A stretch of 64,000 bases of DNA from Hymenobacter sp. DG25B (GTDB lineage: Bacteria > Bacteroidota > Bacteroidia > Cytophagales > Hymenobacteraceae): contig NZ_CP010054.1 of assembly GCF_000801315.1 (NCBI RefSeq), forward strand, positions 2,418,001 through 2,482,000, written 5' to 3'. Below the pieces are notes generated by a model. That model ran no database searches. It worked only from the letters and a program-made list of their open reading frames with translations, and had not been told where the DNA came from. Shown here one piece after another: positions 17,316-26,695 of the stretch. Numbering within the stretch: the first letter of the stretch is position 1; each line of letters opens with the position of its first letter. Both the position numbers and the translations under genes were made by a program.

Positions 17316-18725
17316 TTACTTTTCTTCGGTTTCTTCTTCCTTGATGTCTACTTTGCTGATGCTCTTGGCATCTTTCACTACCACGGCAGCCCCATCTTTC
17401 AGGCTCTTGGATACCGCCCGGAACGGACCGCTCACCACCTCGGTGCCATTGGTAATGCCACTCACAATTTCAATGTTCTGGAAGTCGCTGATGCCGGTTT
17501 TAACGGGCGTGAGAATGGCTTTGCCATCCTTCACCACAAACACTGCTTCCTGAATATCGGCGCGGGGCGCCGCGTTATCATCTTCGGCATCACCGCCGCT
17601 GCGGCGGGGGCCGCCTTCACGCGCGCCGTTTTTATCCTCGCCACCCTTGGTAAAGGCGCTGTCGGAGCGGGTGGTAACAGCGGCCAGCGGTACGCTGAGC
17701 ACGTTGGTTTTGCGGTCGGTAATGATATCCACAGAGGCCGTCATGCCCGGGCGGAAAGGCACCAGCGTGCGGCCGTTTACATTGCGCAGCAGGTGGCGGT
17801 ACGACTCGGGCAGCAGGCGGATGCGCACTTCAAATTCCGTTACGGCTTCGGCCGTGAGGGCATCTTTGGCCGTGTTGGCAATGCTGGTTACAATGCCCCG
17901 GAATTTCTCATCCTTGCTGGCATAGCTGTCCACTTCCACAATGGCGGAGTCGCCGAGGTGCACGTTGATGATGTCATTTTCATTCACATTCACGCGCACT
18001 TCCATGGAGTTGAGGTTGGCGATGCGCATGATTTCGGTACCGGCCATCTGGGAAGTACCCACTACCCGCTCGCCGCGCTCCACGTTCAGCTTGGAAACGG
18101 TGCCGCTAACGGGGGCATAAATGGTGGTTTTATTGAGGTTTTTGCGGGCTTCCTCCAACGAGGCCTGGGCGCTGGCCACATTGCTCTGCGCCGCCCGAAT
18201 GCTTTGGCGGGCACTGTTTATTTCTTCCTGCGAGGCCTCATATGCCGCCTTGCTGGCTTCAAAATCAGCCTGCGAAATAACTTTTTGCTTGTAAAGCGAG
18301 GCGTTGCGGCGGTAGCTCAGCTCCGTTTGGCGGGCATTGGCCAGCAGCTGCTGCAGGCGGGCGTTGGCCTGCCCTACGCCGGCGCGCTGGGAGTTCACCA
18401 TAGCCGACTGCTGACTCACCATGGCCGTGTAGTTATCGGGCCGGATGCGCAGCAGCAGCTGGCCTTTCTTCACCGAGTCGCCCTCGTGCACATACAGCTC
18501 AATGATTTCCCCGGATACGTCGGGCGAGATTTTCACTTCGGTTTCGGGCTGCACTTTGCCTGAGGCGCTTACTTTCTCCACAATGGTGGCCGGCTTGGCT
18601 TTGGCGGAAATTACCTCCATGCCGGCGGGGCCACCCACCCAGCCTTGTTTCTTCGCAACGACAAATCCAATCAGCAACACAGCCAGCACGGCCAGCAGGA
18701 TGTATAAAAGGCGGTTGTTTTTCAT
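17316..18725 (-). CDS. Periplasmic adaptor (membrane fusion) subunit of an efflux pump, HlyD/MacA type
   Basis: 469 residues. N-terminal membrane anchor (RLLYILLAVLAVLLIGFVVA), then barrel-sandwich/lipoyl half KVSASGKVQPETEVKISPDV, a long helical hairpin (about 95-215, Ala/Gln rich: YKQKVISQADFEASKAAYEA), the second lipoyl half TTIYAPVSGTVSKLNV and the beta-barrel with RPGMTASVDIITD. It links an inner-membrane pump to an outer-membrane channel. A TolC-family gene lies upstream on the same strand (158 bases). The pump permease (MacB-like or RND) is not in the window. A low-complexity insert rich in Gly/Arg/Asp (GGEDKNGAREGGPRRSGG) sits in the barrel region. Confidence 0.9.
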   Translation of the reverse strand: MKNNRLLYILLAVLAVLLIGFVVAKKQGWVGGPAGMEVISAKAKPATIVEKVSASGKVQPETEVKISPDVSGEIIELYVHEGDSVKKGQLLLRIRPDNYTAMVSQQSAMVNSQRAGVGQANARLQQLLANARQTELSYRRNASLYKQKVISQADFEASKAAYEASQEEINSARQSIRAAQSNVASAQASLEEARKNLNKTTIYAPVSGTVSKLNVERGERVVGTSQMAGTEIMRIANLNSMEVRVNVNENDIINVHLGDSAIVEVDSYASKDEKFRGIVTSIANTAKDALTAEAVTEFEVRIRLLPESYRHLLRNVNGRTLVPFRPGMTASVDIITDRKTNVLSVPLAAVTTRSDSAFTKGGEDKNGAREGGPRRSGGDAEDDNAAPRADIQEAVFVVKDGKAILTPVKTGISDFQNIEIVSGITNGTEVVSGPFRAVSKSLKDGAAVVVKDAKSISKVDIKEEETEEK

Positions 18726-18883
18726 TGTAGGGATTTAGGCTCTTGAGAACTTATTTTCTTGGTGTTTCAGCCGAATGCGCGCAGTTTAGCGGGGCAGGCG
18801 GCAAAGAATGGATGAGCTTATGGGAACGGCAACCAGCACCCGGGCATGCGGCTAACACATGCAGGCGGCAGACTGCCCACGGG

Positions 18884-20395
18884 CTACAGACTTACGGGCT
18901 TACCCTGGTAGAACTCCAGCACTTTCTGGCGGAAGATGAACTCATATTTCGCCTGAATCATGCTGGACTCGGCGGCCGTCAGGTTGTTTTTGGAGATGTT
19001 GAACTCCGTGCCGTTGAGCAGGCCATTGTTAAACCGGATTTCGGCGTTGCGGTAAGAGGTGGTCAGGGCCTCTACCTGGCGCTTGGCGGCCACAAACTTG
19101 CGCTGCGCCGCCACGGCATCGGCGTAAGCCTGCTGAATGCTCTGGCGCAGCGTGAGGCGGGTTTGCTCGGCCCGCAGCTCGGCCTGTTTTACGGCTATCT
19201 GGGAGCGTTGCACGTTAGTGCGGGCCTGCAGGCCATTCAGAATAGGAATGGTCAGGTTAATCTGCAGCTGCTTGCCCAGGTTGTCCTTAATCTGGCTGTT
19301 GAAGGCCGTGGGCTTGATATCGTACTTGGGCTGCACATTCAGCAGGGCCAGTGTGCCGGAGGGCTGGTTGGTAACCGAGTCAACGACCGGAATGTAGGTT
19401 CGGGTGAACTCGCCGGTAGGAATAAAGGACGAGCGGGCCGTGGAATAACCGGTGAAAATACCGGCCCCAAACGTAAGGCGCGGATAGTAGCCGCCGCGGG
19501 CAATTTCCTGGCCGTATTGGGCACTACGCACCCGCAGCTCCGCCGATTTAACTTCTGGCAGCAGCGTTTGCGCCGTCTGGTAGGTTTCGTTCACATCCAG
19601 GCGCACTTCCGTTTCCTCGTCAGGGTCGCCGAGCACGGGTACTTCAATTTGAAAATCCGTCGACGATGGATCCATGTTCATCAGCTGCAAGAGCTGCAGC
19701 CGGGCCAGGTCACGCTGGTTCTGGGCCGTAATGACGTTTAGCTGGTCTGAGGCCAGCTGGGCCTGGCTATCGAGCAGATTACTCTCAGCAACGGCCCCGG
19801 CTTTCAGCAGCTTGCGGGTGCGCTCAATCTGCTGCTCGTCGCTGTTTACGCGCAGGGAGTTGGTCTTTACCAGCTCATCAGCCAGCACCAGCTGCAAGAA
19901 AGCTGAGGCCACGTTCAACGATAAATCATTGCGGGCTTTGGTAATATCGAAGCGGCTGGCTTCCAGACTAAGCTGGTTCTGCTTGATGGTATTGCGCAGC
20001 TGAAACCCCGAAAACAGCGTGACCTGCGATGAGGCCGAGAAGTTATTAGAGCGAATAGTCTGCGTGATGAAGTCGTTGGTGAGCGGGTCCAGGCTGGTAC
20101 CAAAGTTCCAGGACTGCGAACCGCTGAGGTTGGCCGAAGGCAGCAGCGCCGCGCGGCTCTGGCGCAGGTCGGCCTCATCCAGATCCGCGGAAAGCTGGTT
20201 TTGGCGCACCGTGAGGTTGTTCTGCAGGGCGTAGTCTACGGCGCGCTGCAGCGTCCAGCCGCCACTTTGGGTGGTTACCAGCGCGCCGGCGGGCGGTTGC
20301 GTGGGGGAAGTGGTTTGGGCCGCCACCGGCAGCGCCGCCAGTACCGCGCCGGCCACTGCCCAGCGAATCAAACGGGGAGTAAAAACTGCTTTCAT
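18884..20395 (-). CDS. TolC family outer-membrane efflux channel
   Basis: 503 residues with a signal peptide (about 1-26, ending PVAAQ). Two internally repeated halves of the TolC fold: WTLQRAVDYALQNNLTVRQN with RQSRAALLPSANLSGSQSW in the first, and LPEVKSAELRVRSAQYGQEI with GGYYPRLTFGAGI in the second, plus long coiled coils (QAQLASDQLNVITAQNQRDL). It forms a trimeric tunnel through the outer membrane. The adaptor gene at 17316-18725 lies downstream, so the two probably form an operon. Confidence 0.92.
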   Translation of the reverse strand: MKAVFTPRLIRWAVAGAVLAALPVAAQTTSPTQPPAGALVTTQSGGWTLQRAVDYALQNNLTVRQNQLSADLDEADLRQSRAALLPSANLSGSQSWNFGTSLDPLTNDFITQTIRSNNFSASSQVTLFSGFQLRNTIKQNQLSLEASRFDITKARNDLSLNVASAFLQLVLADELVKTNSLRVNSDEQQIERTRKLLKAGAVAESNLLDSQAQLASDQLNVITAQNQRDLARLQLLQLMNMDPSSTDFQIEVPVLGDPDEETEVRLDVNETYQTAQTLLPEVKSAELRVRSAQYGQEIARGGYYPRLTFGAGIFTGYSTARSSFIPTGEFTRTYIPVVDSVTNQPSGTLALLNVQPKYDIKPTAFNSQIKDNLGKQLQINLTIPILNGLQARTNVQRSQIAVKQAELRAEQTRLTLRQSIQQAYADAVAAQRKFVAAKRQVEALTTSYRNAEIRFNNGLLNGTEFNISKNNLTAAESSMIQAKYEFIFRQKVLEFYQGKPVSL

Positions 20396-20419
20396 AGCAT
20401 GAATAGAGTCAAAAAAAAC

Positions 20420-21100
20420 TTAATCGGCGGCGGCAATATAAGTAACGCGGTGCACCCAGCTTAGCTGGCGCAGATACTCCAGGGTAATGTCTTTCAGGCT
20501 GGAGTCCATTTCAATAAACTGACGGGCCGCGTCGTTTTTACCCTTTCGGGACACCGACATGGTGGCAATGTTGCAGTCATCGTGGGCAATGACGGAGGCA
20601 ATGAAAGCAATGGAGCCCGGCACGTCATCGGCATCAATAATAAGCGTGTGCAGGGCGGTGGAGAAGTCGGCCGGGAAGCCATCTACCTCCACAATGCGAA
20701 TTACGCCGCCGCCCCGGCTCTGGCCCACCACTTCTACCGCGTGGCCCGTGCGCTCATCGCGCAGCTGCACCTTAATGGTGTTGGGGTGCATGGTGGAAGC
20801 ATTGCCCACGCTCTGAAAGGTGTACTGCAGGCCAGCCGCTTTGGCGTGGTCAAAAGCCTCCCGAATGCGCACATCATCGGTGGCCATGCCCAGTAGGCCG
20901 GCTATAATGGCGCGGTCGGAGCCGTGGCCCTCGTAGGTGCGGGCAAACGAGTTGTAAAAGGTGATGACGGCGTGGGTGGGCAAGGAGCCCAGAATGCGGA
21001 TGGCCGCACTGGCAATGCGCACTACGCCGGCCGTGTGCGAAGAGCTGGGTCCAATCATGACGGGACCAATCATATCAAAAATGCTGCTTTTTTCTGCCAT
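20420..21100 (-). CDS. sdaAB: L-serine ammonia-lyase, iron-sulfur dependent, beta subunit
   Basis: 226 residues. Recognised by the N-terminal signature IFDMIGPVMIGPSSSHTAGVVRIA, which occurs in the beta part of Fe-S serine dehydratases, and by the C-terminal ACT-type domain (about 150-226: VDGFPADFSTALHTLIIDAD, DDCNIATMSVSRKGK). The enzyme deaminates serine to pyruvate and ammonia. The alpha subunit, which carries the cluster cysteines, is not in the window. The gene is 24 bases upstream of the TolC gene's start and on the same strand, so co-transcription is possible though no shared function is obvious. Confidence 0.9.
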   Translation of the reverse strand: MAEKSSIFDMIGPVMIGPSSSHTAGVVRIASAAIRILGSLPTHAVITFYNSFARTYEGHGSDRAIIAGLLGMATDDVRIREAFDHAKAAGLQYTFQSVGNASTMHPNTIKVQLRDERTGHAVEVVGQSRGGGVIRIVEVDGFPADFSTALHTLIIDADDVPGSIAFIASVIAHDDCNIATMSVSRKGKNDAARQFIEMDSSLKDITLEYLRQLSWVHRVTYIAAAD

Positions 21101-21265
21101 GTTGGGCTAAAAGTAGAAGTTTCGCCCGGGAATTTTGCACTGTCGGGATGAGCTTCGCTATTATTCTCTGTTAATAGATGTCGATAAAGCCATAGAGGTG
21201 GCCTGGTGATGGTGCTTTTGCTTGGTTTTTTGTTCTTTGCAGGCCTTAACCACCCTCCCACCCGC

Positions 21266-22246
21266 ATGAACACCTCTCTTCCACCCGATGAATTTTCTCC
21301 GGCCGTGCTGGAGCAGCTTCGTCGGCTGCAGCAGAAATATGCCGCCGACGGCCAAGACCTGGCCGGCTACCTCGAAGGCCTCTACTACGCCGACTACATT
21401 AATTACTGGGACTACATTGAGCTGGACACGCTGCTGAGCCTGCAGCGCCCGCTCACCCAATTCCCCGATGAGCGGATTTTCATCATCTACCACCAAATTA
21501 CGGAGCTGTACTTCAAGCTCTGCCTCTGTGAGTACGAGCAGATTGGGGACCTGCAGGAGCCCACGCTCCAGGAGCTGGTGCTGCGGGTAGGGCGCATCAA
21601 CCGCTATTTTGAGAACCTCATCAACTCTTTTGAGGTGATGGTGGATGGCATGGAAAAGGCGCAGTTTCTGAAGTTCCGAATGACGCTGATGCCGGCCTCT
21701 GGCTTTCAGAGCGCGCAATACCGCATGATAGAGCTGGCCAGCACCTCCCTCTATAACCTGGCCGACAAGGAGAAGCGCCGCCTGCTGGGCGAAGCCGCCG
21801 CCCACGAAGACCTGATGGGCTGCATTTACTGGAAAGCCGGCGCCACCATTGAGGAAACCGGCGCCAAGGCACTTACCCTGACGCAATTCGAAGAGAAATA
21901 CACAGATATTCTGCACGAGCACGCCCGCCGTTTCCAGAACCGCAACCTTTGGAGCGTGGTGCAGCGCCTGCCCGAGGAAGACCAGCAGCACCCGCGCCTG
22001 CTCCGGCAGCTACGCCAGCTGGATGTGAATGTGAACGTGAATTGGCCGCTGATGCACTATAAATCGGCGGTGCGCTACCTGGAGCGCGACCCCACCGCCC
22101 TGGCCGCTACAGGTGGCACTAACTGGAAAAAATACCTGCCTCCCAAGTTCCAGAAGCGCATCTTCTACCCCCAGGTATGGAGCGAGCAGGAACACGAAGA
22201 GTGGGGCAAAGCCTGGGTGGAAAGCGTATTGGGGGAAGGAAAGTAA
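21266..22246 (+). CDS. Tryptophan 2,3-dioxygenase family protein
   Basis: 326 residues from the ATG at 21266; an upstream frame only adds a hydrophobic, unrelated leader. Haem enzymes of this family open the indole ring of tryptophan to N-formylkynurenine, first step of the kynurenine pathway. Family motifs: FIIYHQITELYFKLCLCEYE (haem pocket), FRMTLMPASGFQSAQYRMIE and the C-terminal block AATGGTNWKKYLPPKFQKR. No other kynurenine genes are in the window. The final residues vary from the best-known TDOs (GTGGSSG is replaced by ATGGTNW), as in other Bacteroidota homologues, so activity is probable but not certain. Confidence 0.9.
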   Translation: MNTSLPPDEFSPAVLEQLRRLQQKYAADGQDLAGYLEGLYYADYINYWDYIELDTLLSLQRPLTQFPDERIFIIYHQITELYFKLCLCEYEQIGDLQEPTLQELVLRVGRINRYFENLINSFEVMVDGMEKAQFLKFRMTLMPASGFQSAQYRMIELASTSLYNLADKEKRRLLGEAAAHEDLMGCIYWKAGATIEETGAKALTLTQFEEKYTDILHEHARRFQNRNLWSVVQRLPEEDQQHPRLLRQLRQLDVNVNVNWPLMHYKSAVRYLERDPTALAATGGTNWKKYLPPKFQKRIFYPQVWSEQEHEEWGKAWVESVLGEGK

Positions 22247-22260
22247 GCCTCACCCGCACT

Positions 22261-22356
22261 GTCATCCTGACGCAGGAAGGACCTTATCACCGCCGAACGA
22301 GCTTCGTAAAAACGATTCGTTCAGGCGGGATAAGGTCCTTCCTGCGTCAGGATGAC
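22261..22356. repeat. Long inverted repeat, family GTCATnCTGA (copy 1)
   Basis: Perfect 28-base arms: left GTCATCCTGACGCAGGAAGG..., right its reverse complement ending CAGGATGAC at 22356. The 40-base centre also pairs imperfectly (CCGCCGAACGA with TCGTTCAGGCGG), so the whole element can fold into one stem. Shares the outer sequence with the elements at 51997, 61898 and 62433. Sits between convergent genes and might also act as a bidirectional terminator. Confidence 0.9.
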
Positions 22357-22377
22357 AATGGGTTTTAAGGCAGTAGA

Positions 22378-22932
22378 TTACTTAGCCGCACTCACCATAA
22401 AATCTACCTGCGTATTCTCCCACAGAATAGACACTTTACCACTCTTATCAATGGTAAAAGTCATTTGCTCCGTGAGTTTGGGCGTTACCTGGGGCTTCAC
22501 GTTCACGCGCAGCGCGTCCTGCTTTTCATCATATTTAAAGGCCCCCCACTGCACCGGTACTTTGTTGAAGATGATAGTCCACTCGTCCTGACCGGGAATG
22601 GTGAACAGGCTGTATTTACCGGCGGGCAGGGGTTTGCCTTCAATCTTCACGTTTTTATCCACCGTAAACATGGTGGCTTCGTTGGCGCCCGTGCGCCATA
22701 CCTGGCCCAGGGGTACCAGCTCGCCAAAAATTTTGCGGCCCCGCACCGAGGGGCGGCTGTAGTCGATGCTGATGGTGGCGGCCGGGGTTTTGGCGGCAAC
22801 CACCGCGGGTGGGCTGGGCCGCTTGGACTTATCTTCGGGCTGCGTGTCCTGCGCGTAGCCTCGCACGGAAAGTAGCAGCAAACCTAGCCACAGGGTGCAA
22901 AGCGCTGCGAAATGCAAACGGGTGTTTTTCAT
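22378..22932 (-). CDS. DUF2911 domain secreted protein
   Basis: 184 residues from the ATG at 22932, which opens a clear signal peptide (MKNTRLHFAALCTLWLGLLL ... GYAQ). The mature domain has the DUF2911 pattern: ISIDYSRPSVRGRKIFGELV, GQVWRTGANEATMFTVDKNV, LPAGKYSLFTIPGQDEWTII and FNKVPVQWGAFKYDE. The family is abundant in Bacteroidota and of unknown function; the fold is predicted beta-rich and periplasmic or outer-membrane associated. The upstream strand shows a TACCTTGG box (22966-22973 in reverse) that fits a -7 element. Confidence 0.88.
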   Translation of the reverse strand: MKNTRLHFAALCTLWLGLLLLSVRGYAQDTQPEDKSKRPSPPAVVAAKTPAATISIDYSRPSVRGRKIFGELVPLGQVWRTGANEATMFTVDKNVKIEGKPLPAGKYSLFTIPGQDEWTIIFNKVPVQWGAFKYDEKQDALRVNVKPQVTPKLTEQMTFTIDKSGKVSILWENTQVDFMVSAAK

Positions 22933-23032
22933 AGCGGAAAGAGAGTTAGTGAAACGAATACTACCAAGGTACGATTTCAAGAAAACATTTCATTCGGGTG
23001 TGCCGCATTGAGGCTGAAACAGTTTTCAGAAC

Positions 23033-23121
23033 GTGTAGAGACGCATACTTGCGTCTCATCGTTGTTTATTCGGTGCCGTTACAATCGTTCAACGCCGAGA
23101 CGCAAGTATGCGTCTCTACAC
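23033..23121. repeat. Long inverted repeat, nested palindrome
   Basis: 25-base perfect arms (GTGTAGAGACGCATACTTGC... and reverse complement) separated by 39 bases. Each arm is itself nearly palindromic (GAGACGCA-TACT-TGCGTCTC), so either a large cruciform or two small hairpins can form. This family occurs once in the window. Confidence 0.88.
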
Positions 23122-23170
23122 CGTGCTGGGAAACTACTTTGTGGCGAAGGAGCGCTATTACCAGCCAGTC

Positions 23171-23211
23171 GAAAAACAACTGGGCCCGGCAGCAGCATGC
23201 AACCGGGCCCA
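23171..23211 (-). terminator. Probable terminator after the SDR gene
   Basis: Stem TGGGCCCGG / CCGGGCCCA with a 13-base loop at 23181-23211, followed on the minus strand by GTTTTTC. About 20 bases past the stop at 23232. Confidence 0.7.
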
Positions 23212-23231
23212 TTTGGTATTTAAAAACGTGT

Positions 23232-24074
23232 TTACGACGGAAAGTCCGCAGAGTCGCCGATGCTGGCTACACTTTCCAGCTCTTTTACCAAGCTGGCAAA
23301 TTTGTCGCGGGCGCCTTTCACGGCGGCTTTGCCCAGGGGCAAATGCAGCGGCGGATTTTCCTGGCGCACCAAATCATACATGATTTGCGCGGCGCGCTGC
23401 GGGTCGCCGGGCTGGCGGCCGCTGTAGCCCTGAATGCCTTTCAGGTTCTCGCCCACTGTGGCTTGGTAGTCCTCAATGCCGGTGGTAATAATGTTGGCAG
23501 AGCGGCCGGCCCAATCGGTACGGAAGCCGCTGGGCTCGATGTTGGTTACTTTGATGCCGAGCGGGCCTACCTGCTGGGCCAGGCTTTCGCCAATGGCTTC
23601 CAGGGCAAACTTGCTGGCATTGTACACGCCCACACCGGGGAAAGTCTTCAGGCCGCCTATGCTGGTGATATTGAGCACGTGCCCGCTGCGTCGCTCGCGC
23701 AGGTGGGGCAGCACGGCCCGCAGCACGTGCAGGGGCCCGAACACATTCACCTCAAACTGCCGCTTCACTTCCTCAGCCGAGATTTCCTCAATGCTGCCCA
23801 GGGAGCCGTAGCCGGCGTTGTTTACGATGACGTCCAGATGGCCAAAGTGCTGAATGGCGTCCGCCACGCCCTGTTTCACCTGGGCTTCGTCGGTTACTTC
23901 TACCACAAAGCCGCGGCCATTGGCGCCGGCTTTCTTCGTGAATTCATCGGCCTGCTCCTGCTGGCGGAAAGTGGCGGCTACTTTGTCGCCTTTTTCTAAC
24001 AGCAAATCGGCCAGAGCCGCGCCAAAACCGGTGCTCACGCCGGTAATAAACCAATGTTTGGGGGTATCAGCCAT
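23232..24074 (-). CDS. Short-chain dehydrogenase/reductase (classical SDR)
   Basis: 280 residues, usual SDR length. Cofactor motif GVSTGFGAALADLLLEKG near the N-terminus, VIVNNAGYGSLG (NNAG), a Ser in ITSIGG and the catalytic YNASK with the pair ALEAIG after it. The ATFR after the first strand suggests NADP(H) preference. Substrate is unknown; this subgroup is often annotated oxidoreductase. Single gene with its own terminator. Confidence 0.93.
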   Translation of the reverse strand: MADTPKHWFITGVSTGFGAALADLLLEKGDKVAATFRQQEQADEFTKKAGANGRGFVVEVTDEAQVKQGVADAIQHFGHLDVIVNNAGYGSLGSIEEISAEEVKRQFEVNVFGPLHVLRAVLPHLRERRSGHVLNITSIGGLKTFPGVGVYNASKFALEAIGESLAQQVGPLGIKVTNIEPSGFRTDWAGRSANIITTGIEDYQATVGENLKGIQGYSGRQPGDPQRAAQIMYDLVRQENPPLHLPLGKAAVKGARDKFASLVKELESVASIGDSADFPS

Positions 24075-24220
24075 GTATTTGAATAGCGTAGTGTGAGAGT
24101 AGATAGAGCCGCGGCCGGTTGGCGGCGTTTGGGTTGTTCAACTCCCGGAGGGGCCCCTGGGTTTTGCCAGCCCGGTAATTCCTCCGGCTGGCGGCACTAT
24201 TTCTCCCGCAAACAAGCTTG

Positions 24221-24228
24221 TATCTTTG
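24221..24228 (+). promoter_or_regulatory. Candidate Bacteroidota -7 element for the FAD oxidoreductase gene
   Basis: TATCTTTG matches TAnnTTTG and lies 47 bases before the ATG at 24275. No clear TTG -33 box is visible at the usual spacing, so this is a match to half of the promoter only. Confidence 0.5.
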
Positions 24229-24274
24229 CCGCTCCATTGCTTTTATGGTCTAAAGGCTAAACACCTTTCACCCG

Positions 24275-25852
24275 ATGCCCGATAAACAGGAAATTGAGGT
24301 CATGCTCCCGCCGGAGGTGGCCTACAACGAATACGCGCGTTACCGCGCATTGCTGCAGGCCGCGGGCCTACAGCCCGGCCAGGCCGATTTTGTGCACCTG
24401 CGCAAACGCTCCATTGATGCGCGCGGCCGCCAGCCCCTGGTACGCCTGCGGGCCGATATTTACCATGATGCGCCCCCAGCTGACTTGTTCGGGCCCTGGT
24501 TCCGGTTTCCGGACGTAAGCCAGGCCCGGCGCTCCGTTATTATTGTGGGCGCCGGCCCGGCCGGTCTATTTGCGGCCTTGCGCGCCATTGAGCTCGGCAT
24601 AAAGCCCATTGTGCTGGAGCGCGGCAAAGACGTGCGCACCCGCCGCCGCGACCTGGCCGCGCTTAACAAAGAGCACCTCGTGAACCCCGATTCCAACTAT
24701 TGTTTTGGCGAAGGCGGCGCGGGTACTTATTCCGATGGCAAGCTCTACACCCGCTCCTCCAAGCGCGGCGACGTAAGCCGCATTCTGCGCCTTTTTGTAC
24801 AGCACGGCGCCACCCCCGATATTCTGGTAGATGCTCACCCGCACATTGGCACCAACAAGCTGCCCGCCGTGGTAGCGGCCCTGCGCGAGAGTGTGCGCGA
24901 GGCCGGCGGCGAAGTACGCTTCGATACTCGCGTAACAGACCTGATTATTGAGCAAAAGCGTTTGCGCGGCGTGGTAACGGCCACCGGCGAGGCCCTGGAG
25001 GCCGATGCCACCATTCTGGCCACCGGCCACTCGGCCCGGGATATTTACGAGCTACTCCACCGCCGCCAGGTGCTGATTGAGGCCAAGCCGTTTGCACTGG
25101 GCGTGCGTGTAGAGCATCAGCAGCAGCTGATAGACCAGGCCCAGTACCGCCTGCCCGACCGCGGCCAGCTGCCGGCGGCCTCTTATGCGCTGGTGCACCA
25201 AACCCAGTGGCAGGGCAAGCAGCGGGGCGTGTTTTCCTTCTGCATGTGCCCGGGCGGCTTTATTGTGCCCGCGGCCACGGCCCAGGGCGAGGTGGTGGTA
25301 AACGGCATGAGCCCCAGCCGGCGCGATTCCCGTTTTGCCAACTCCGGCATTGTGGCCGCCATTGAGCTGGAAGAAATGGACCTGCGCCAGCACGGCCCCC
25401 TGGCCGGGCTGCGCCTGCAGCAGGAAATAGAGCAACGCGCCTGCCTGCTGGCCGGCAACACCCAGGTGGCCCCCGCCCAACGCCTGGCCGACTTCCTGAA
25501 AGGAAAAGTATCTGCTGAGCTGCTGGAAACCTCCTATCAGCCGGGCCTGGTTTCGGTTTCCATGGATGAGGTGCTGGGCCAGGGACTGGCCGAGCGGCTG
25601 CGGCAGGGCTTTCAGAATTTCGGGCGCAAAATCCCCGGCTACGCCACCAACGCGGGCCAGATTGTGGGGGTAGAAAGCCGCACGTCCTCGCCCGTGCGCA
25701 TCCCGCGCGACCGGGATACGCTGCAGCATCCCACGCTGGCGGGGCTGTTTCCGTGCGGCGAGGGCGCCGGCTACGCGGGTGGTATTGTATCGGCAGCCAT
25801 GGATGGCGAGCGGTGCGCGGAAGCCGTTGCAGCACTGGTGGGGACGCGCTAA
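24275..25852 (+). CDS. NAD(P)/FAD-dependent oxidoreductase
   Basis: 525 residues. After an about 85-residue N-terminal domain comes the FAD-binding fold RSVIIVGAGPAGLFAALRAIELG and IVLERGKDVRTRRRDLAAL. NSNYCFGEGGAGTYSDGKLYT-like sequence (about 150-165) and ATILATGHSARDIYELLHRR are typical of the uncharacterised FAD-dependent dehydrogenase family (COG2509). The C-terminus ends with FPCGEGAGYAGGIVSAAMDG, a second FAD contact. Cytosolic; the substrate is not known. Single-gene unit with a candidate promoter at 24221. Confidence 0.9.
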   Translation: MPDKQEIEVMLPPEVAYNEYARYRALLQAAGLQPGQADFVHLRKRSIDARGRQPLVRLRADIYHDAPPADLFGPWFRFPDVSQARRSVIIVGAGPAGLFAALRAIELGIKPIVLERGKDVRTRRRDLAALNKEHLVNPDSNYCFGEGGAGTYSDGKLYTRSSKRGDVSRILRLFVQHGATPDILVDAHPHIGTNKLPAVVAALRESVREAGGEVRFDTRVTDLIIEQKRLRGVVTATGEALEADATILATGHSARDIYELLHRRQVLIEAKPFALGVRVEHQQQLIDQAQYRLPDRGQLPAASYALVHQTQWQGKQRGVFSFCMCPGGFIVPAATAQGEVVVNGMSPSRRDSRFANSGIVAAIELEEMDLRQHGPLAGLRLQQEIEQRACLLAGNTQVAPAQRLADFLKGKVSAELLETSYQPGLVSVSMDEVLGQGLAERLRQGFQNFGRKIPGYATNAGQIVGVESRTSSPVRIPRDRDTLQHPTLAGLFPCGEGAGYAGGIVSAAMDGERCAEAVAALVGTR

Positions 25853-25868
25853 ACTCACTTTGCGGTGT

Positions 25869-26528
25869 TTAACGAATTACTGGCTCGGCGGGAAGCTCTC
25901 CTATGCGAGCCAATACGCGGCGTACCATGCCGTCGCAGCGGGCACCCATGTAGGTAAAGGTTTGCTCGGGCGCGTAGTGTTGCAGCTGGTGACGGAGCCG
26001 CTCCCGGGCCCGGAGCAGACGCACTTTTACGTTGGTTTCGGAGAGCTGTAGCAACTGGGCGGTTTCTCCTACACTCATGCCTTCCACTTCCCGCAGCATA
26101 AATACGCTGCGGTAGGTATCGGGCAGCTTGCCTATAGCGCTTTCCAGGGCCTGGCGCAGCTCCTGGTCCATAACATTCTGCAGGGGCGTGTGCTCTTCGC
26201 GGAGGGGGGCTTCTATCAGGGTATTGGATTCGGGCAGATCCACAAAGTGATGCCGACCGCGCAGGGCCATCAGGCACTCGTTTAACAGAATGCGGGTGAG
26301 CCAGGTGGCAAAGCCGGCCCGGCCCGCAAACCGATTCAGGTGTTGAAAGGCCTTTATCCAGGCGTTTTGCATGGCCTCTTCCACTTCCGCCACGTTGCCG
26401 CCCAGCACGGCCAGCCCGGTGCGGTAGAGGCGCTGGTTATAGCGGCGCATCAATAATTCAAACAGCTGCTTTTCGCCGGCCAGCACCCGTTCAATTACTT
26501 CCAGATCAGATAGCGGGGTATAAGGCAT
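25869..26528 (-). CDS. ECF-type RNA polymerase sigma factor
   Basis: 219 residues from the ATG at 26528 (MPYTPLSDLEVIERVLAGEK). Region 2: FELLMRRYNQRLYRTGLAVL and VEEAMQNAWIKAFQHLNRF, with TWLTRILLNECLMALR. Region 4: LPDTYRSVFMLREVEGMSVG and ETAQLLQLSETNVKVRLLRA. A C-terminal tail (FTYMGARCDGMVRRVLARIG) follows, of a type seen in some ECF groups that need no anti-sigma. It is divergent from a DoxX-family gene 168 bases away; the shared upstream region may be its target promoter. Confidence 0.93.
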   Translation of the reverse strand: MPYTPLSDLEVIERVLAGEKQLFELLMRRYNQRLYRTGLAVLGGNVAEVEEAMQNAWIKAFQHLNRFAGRAGFATWLTRILLNECLMALRGRHHFVDLPESNTLIEAPLREEHTPLQNVMDQELRQALESAIGKLPDTYRSVFMLREVEGMSVGETAQLLQLSETNVKVRLLRARERLRHQLQHYAPEQTFTYMGARCDGMVRRVLARIGELPAEPVIR

Positions 26529-26695
26529 GGGAACAAGGACGGGTAGCATGACGCAGGTGCTGGAGGCCGGTTTCTTACCTGGCAATTCAATAGATGCGGC
26601 AACCCTTCAGAAGTTACAAAGAAAAAATATGTAACCTCTGCTATATATCGTGCATCCAATGGCGACAAAACATCTTTCACCCAACGCCAACTGTC

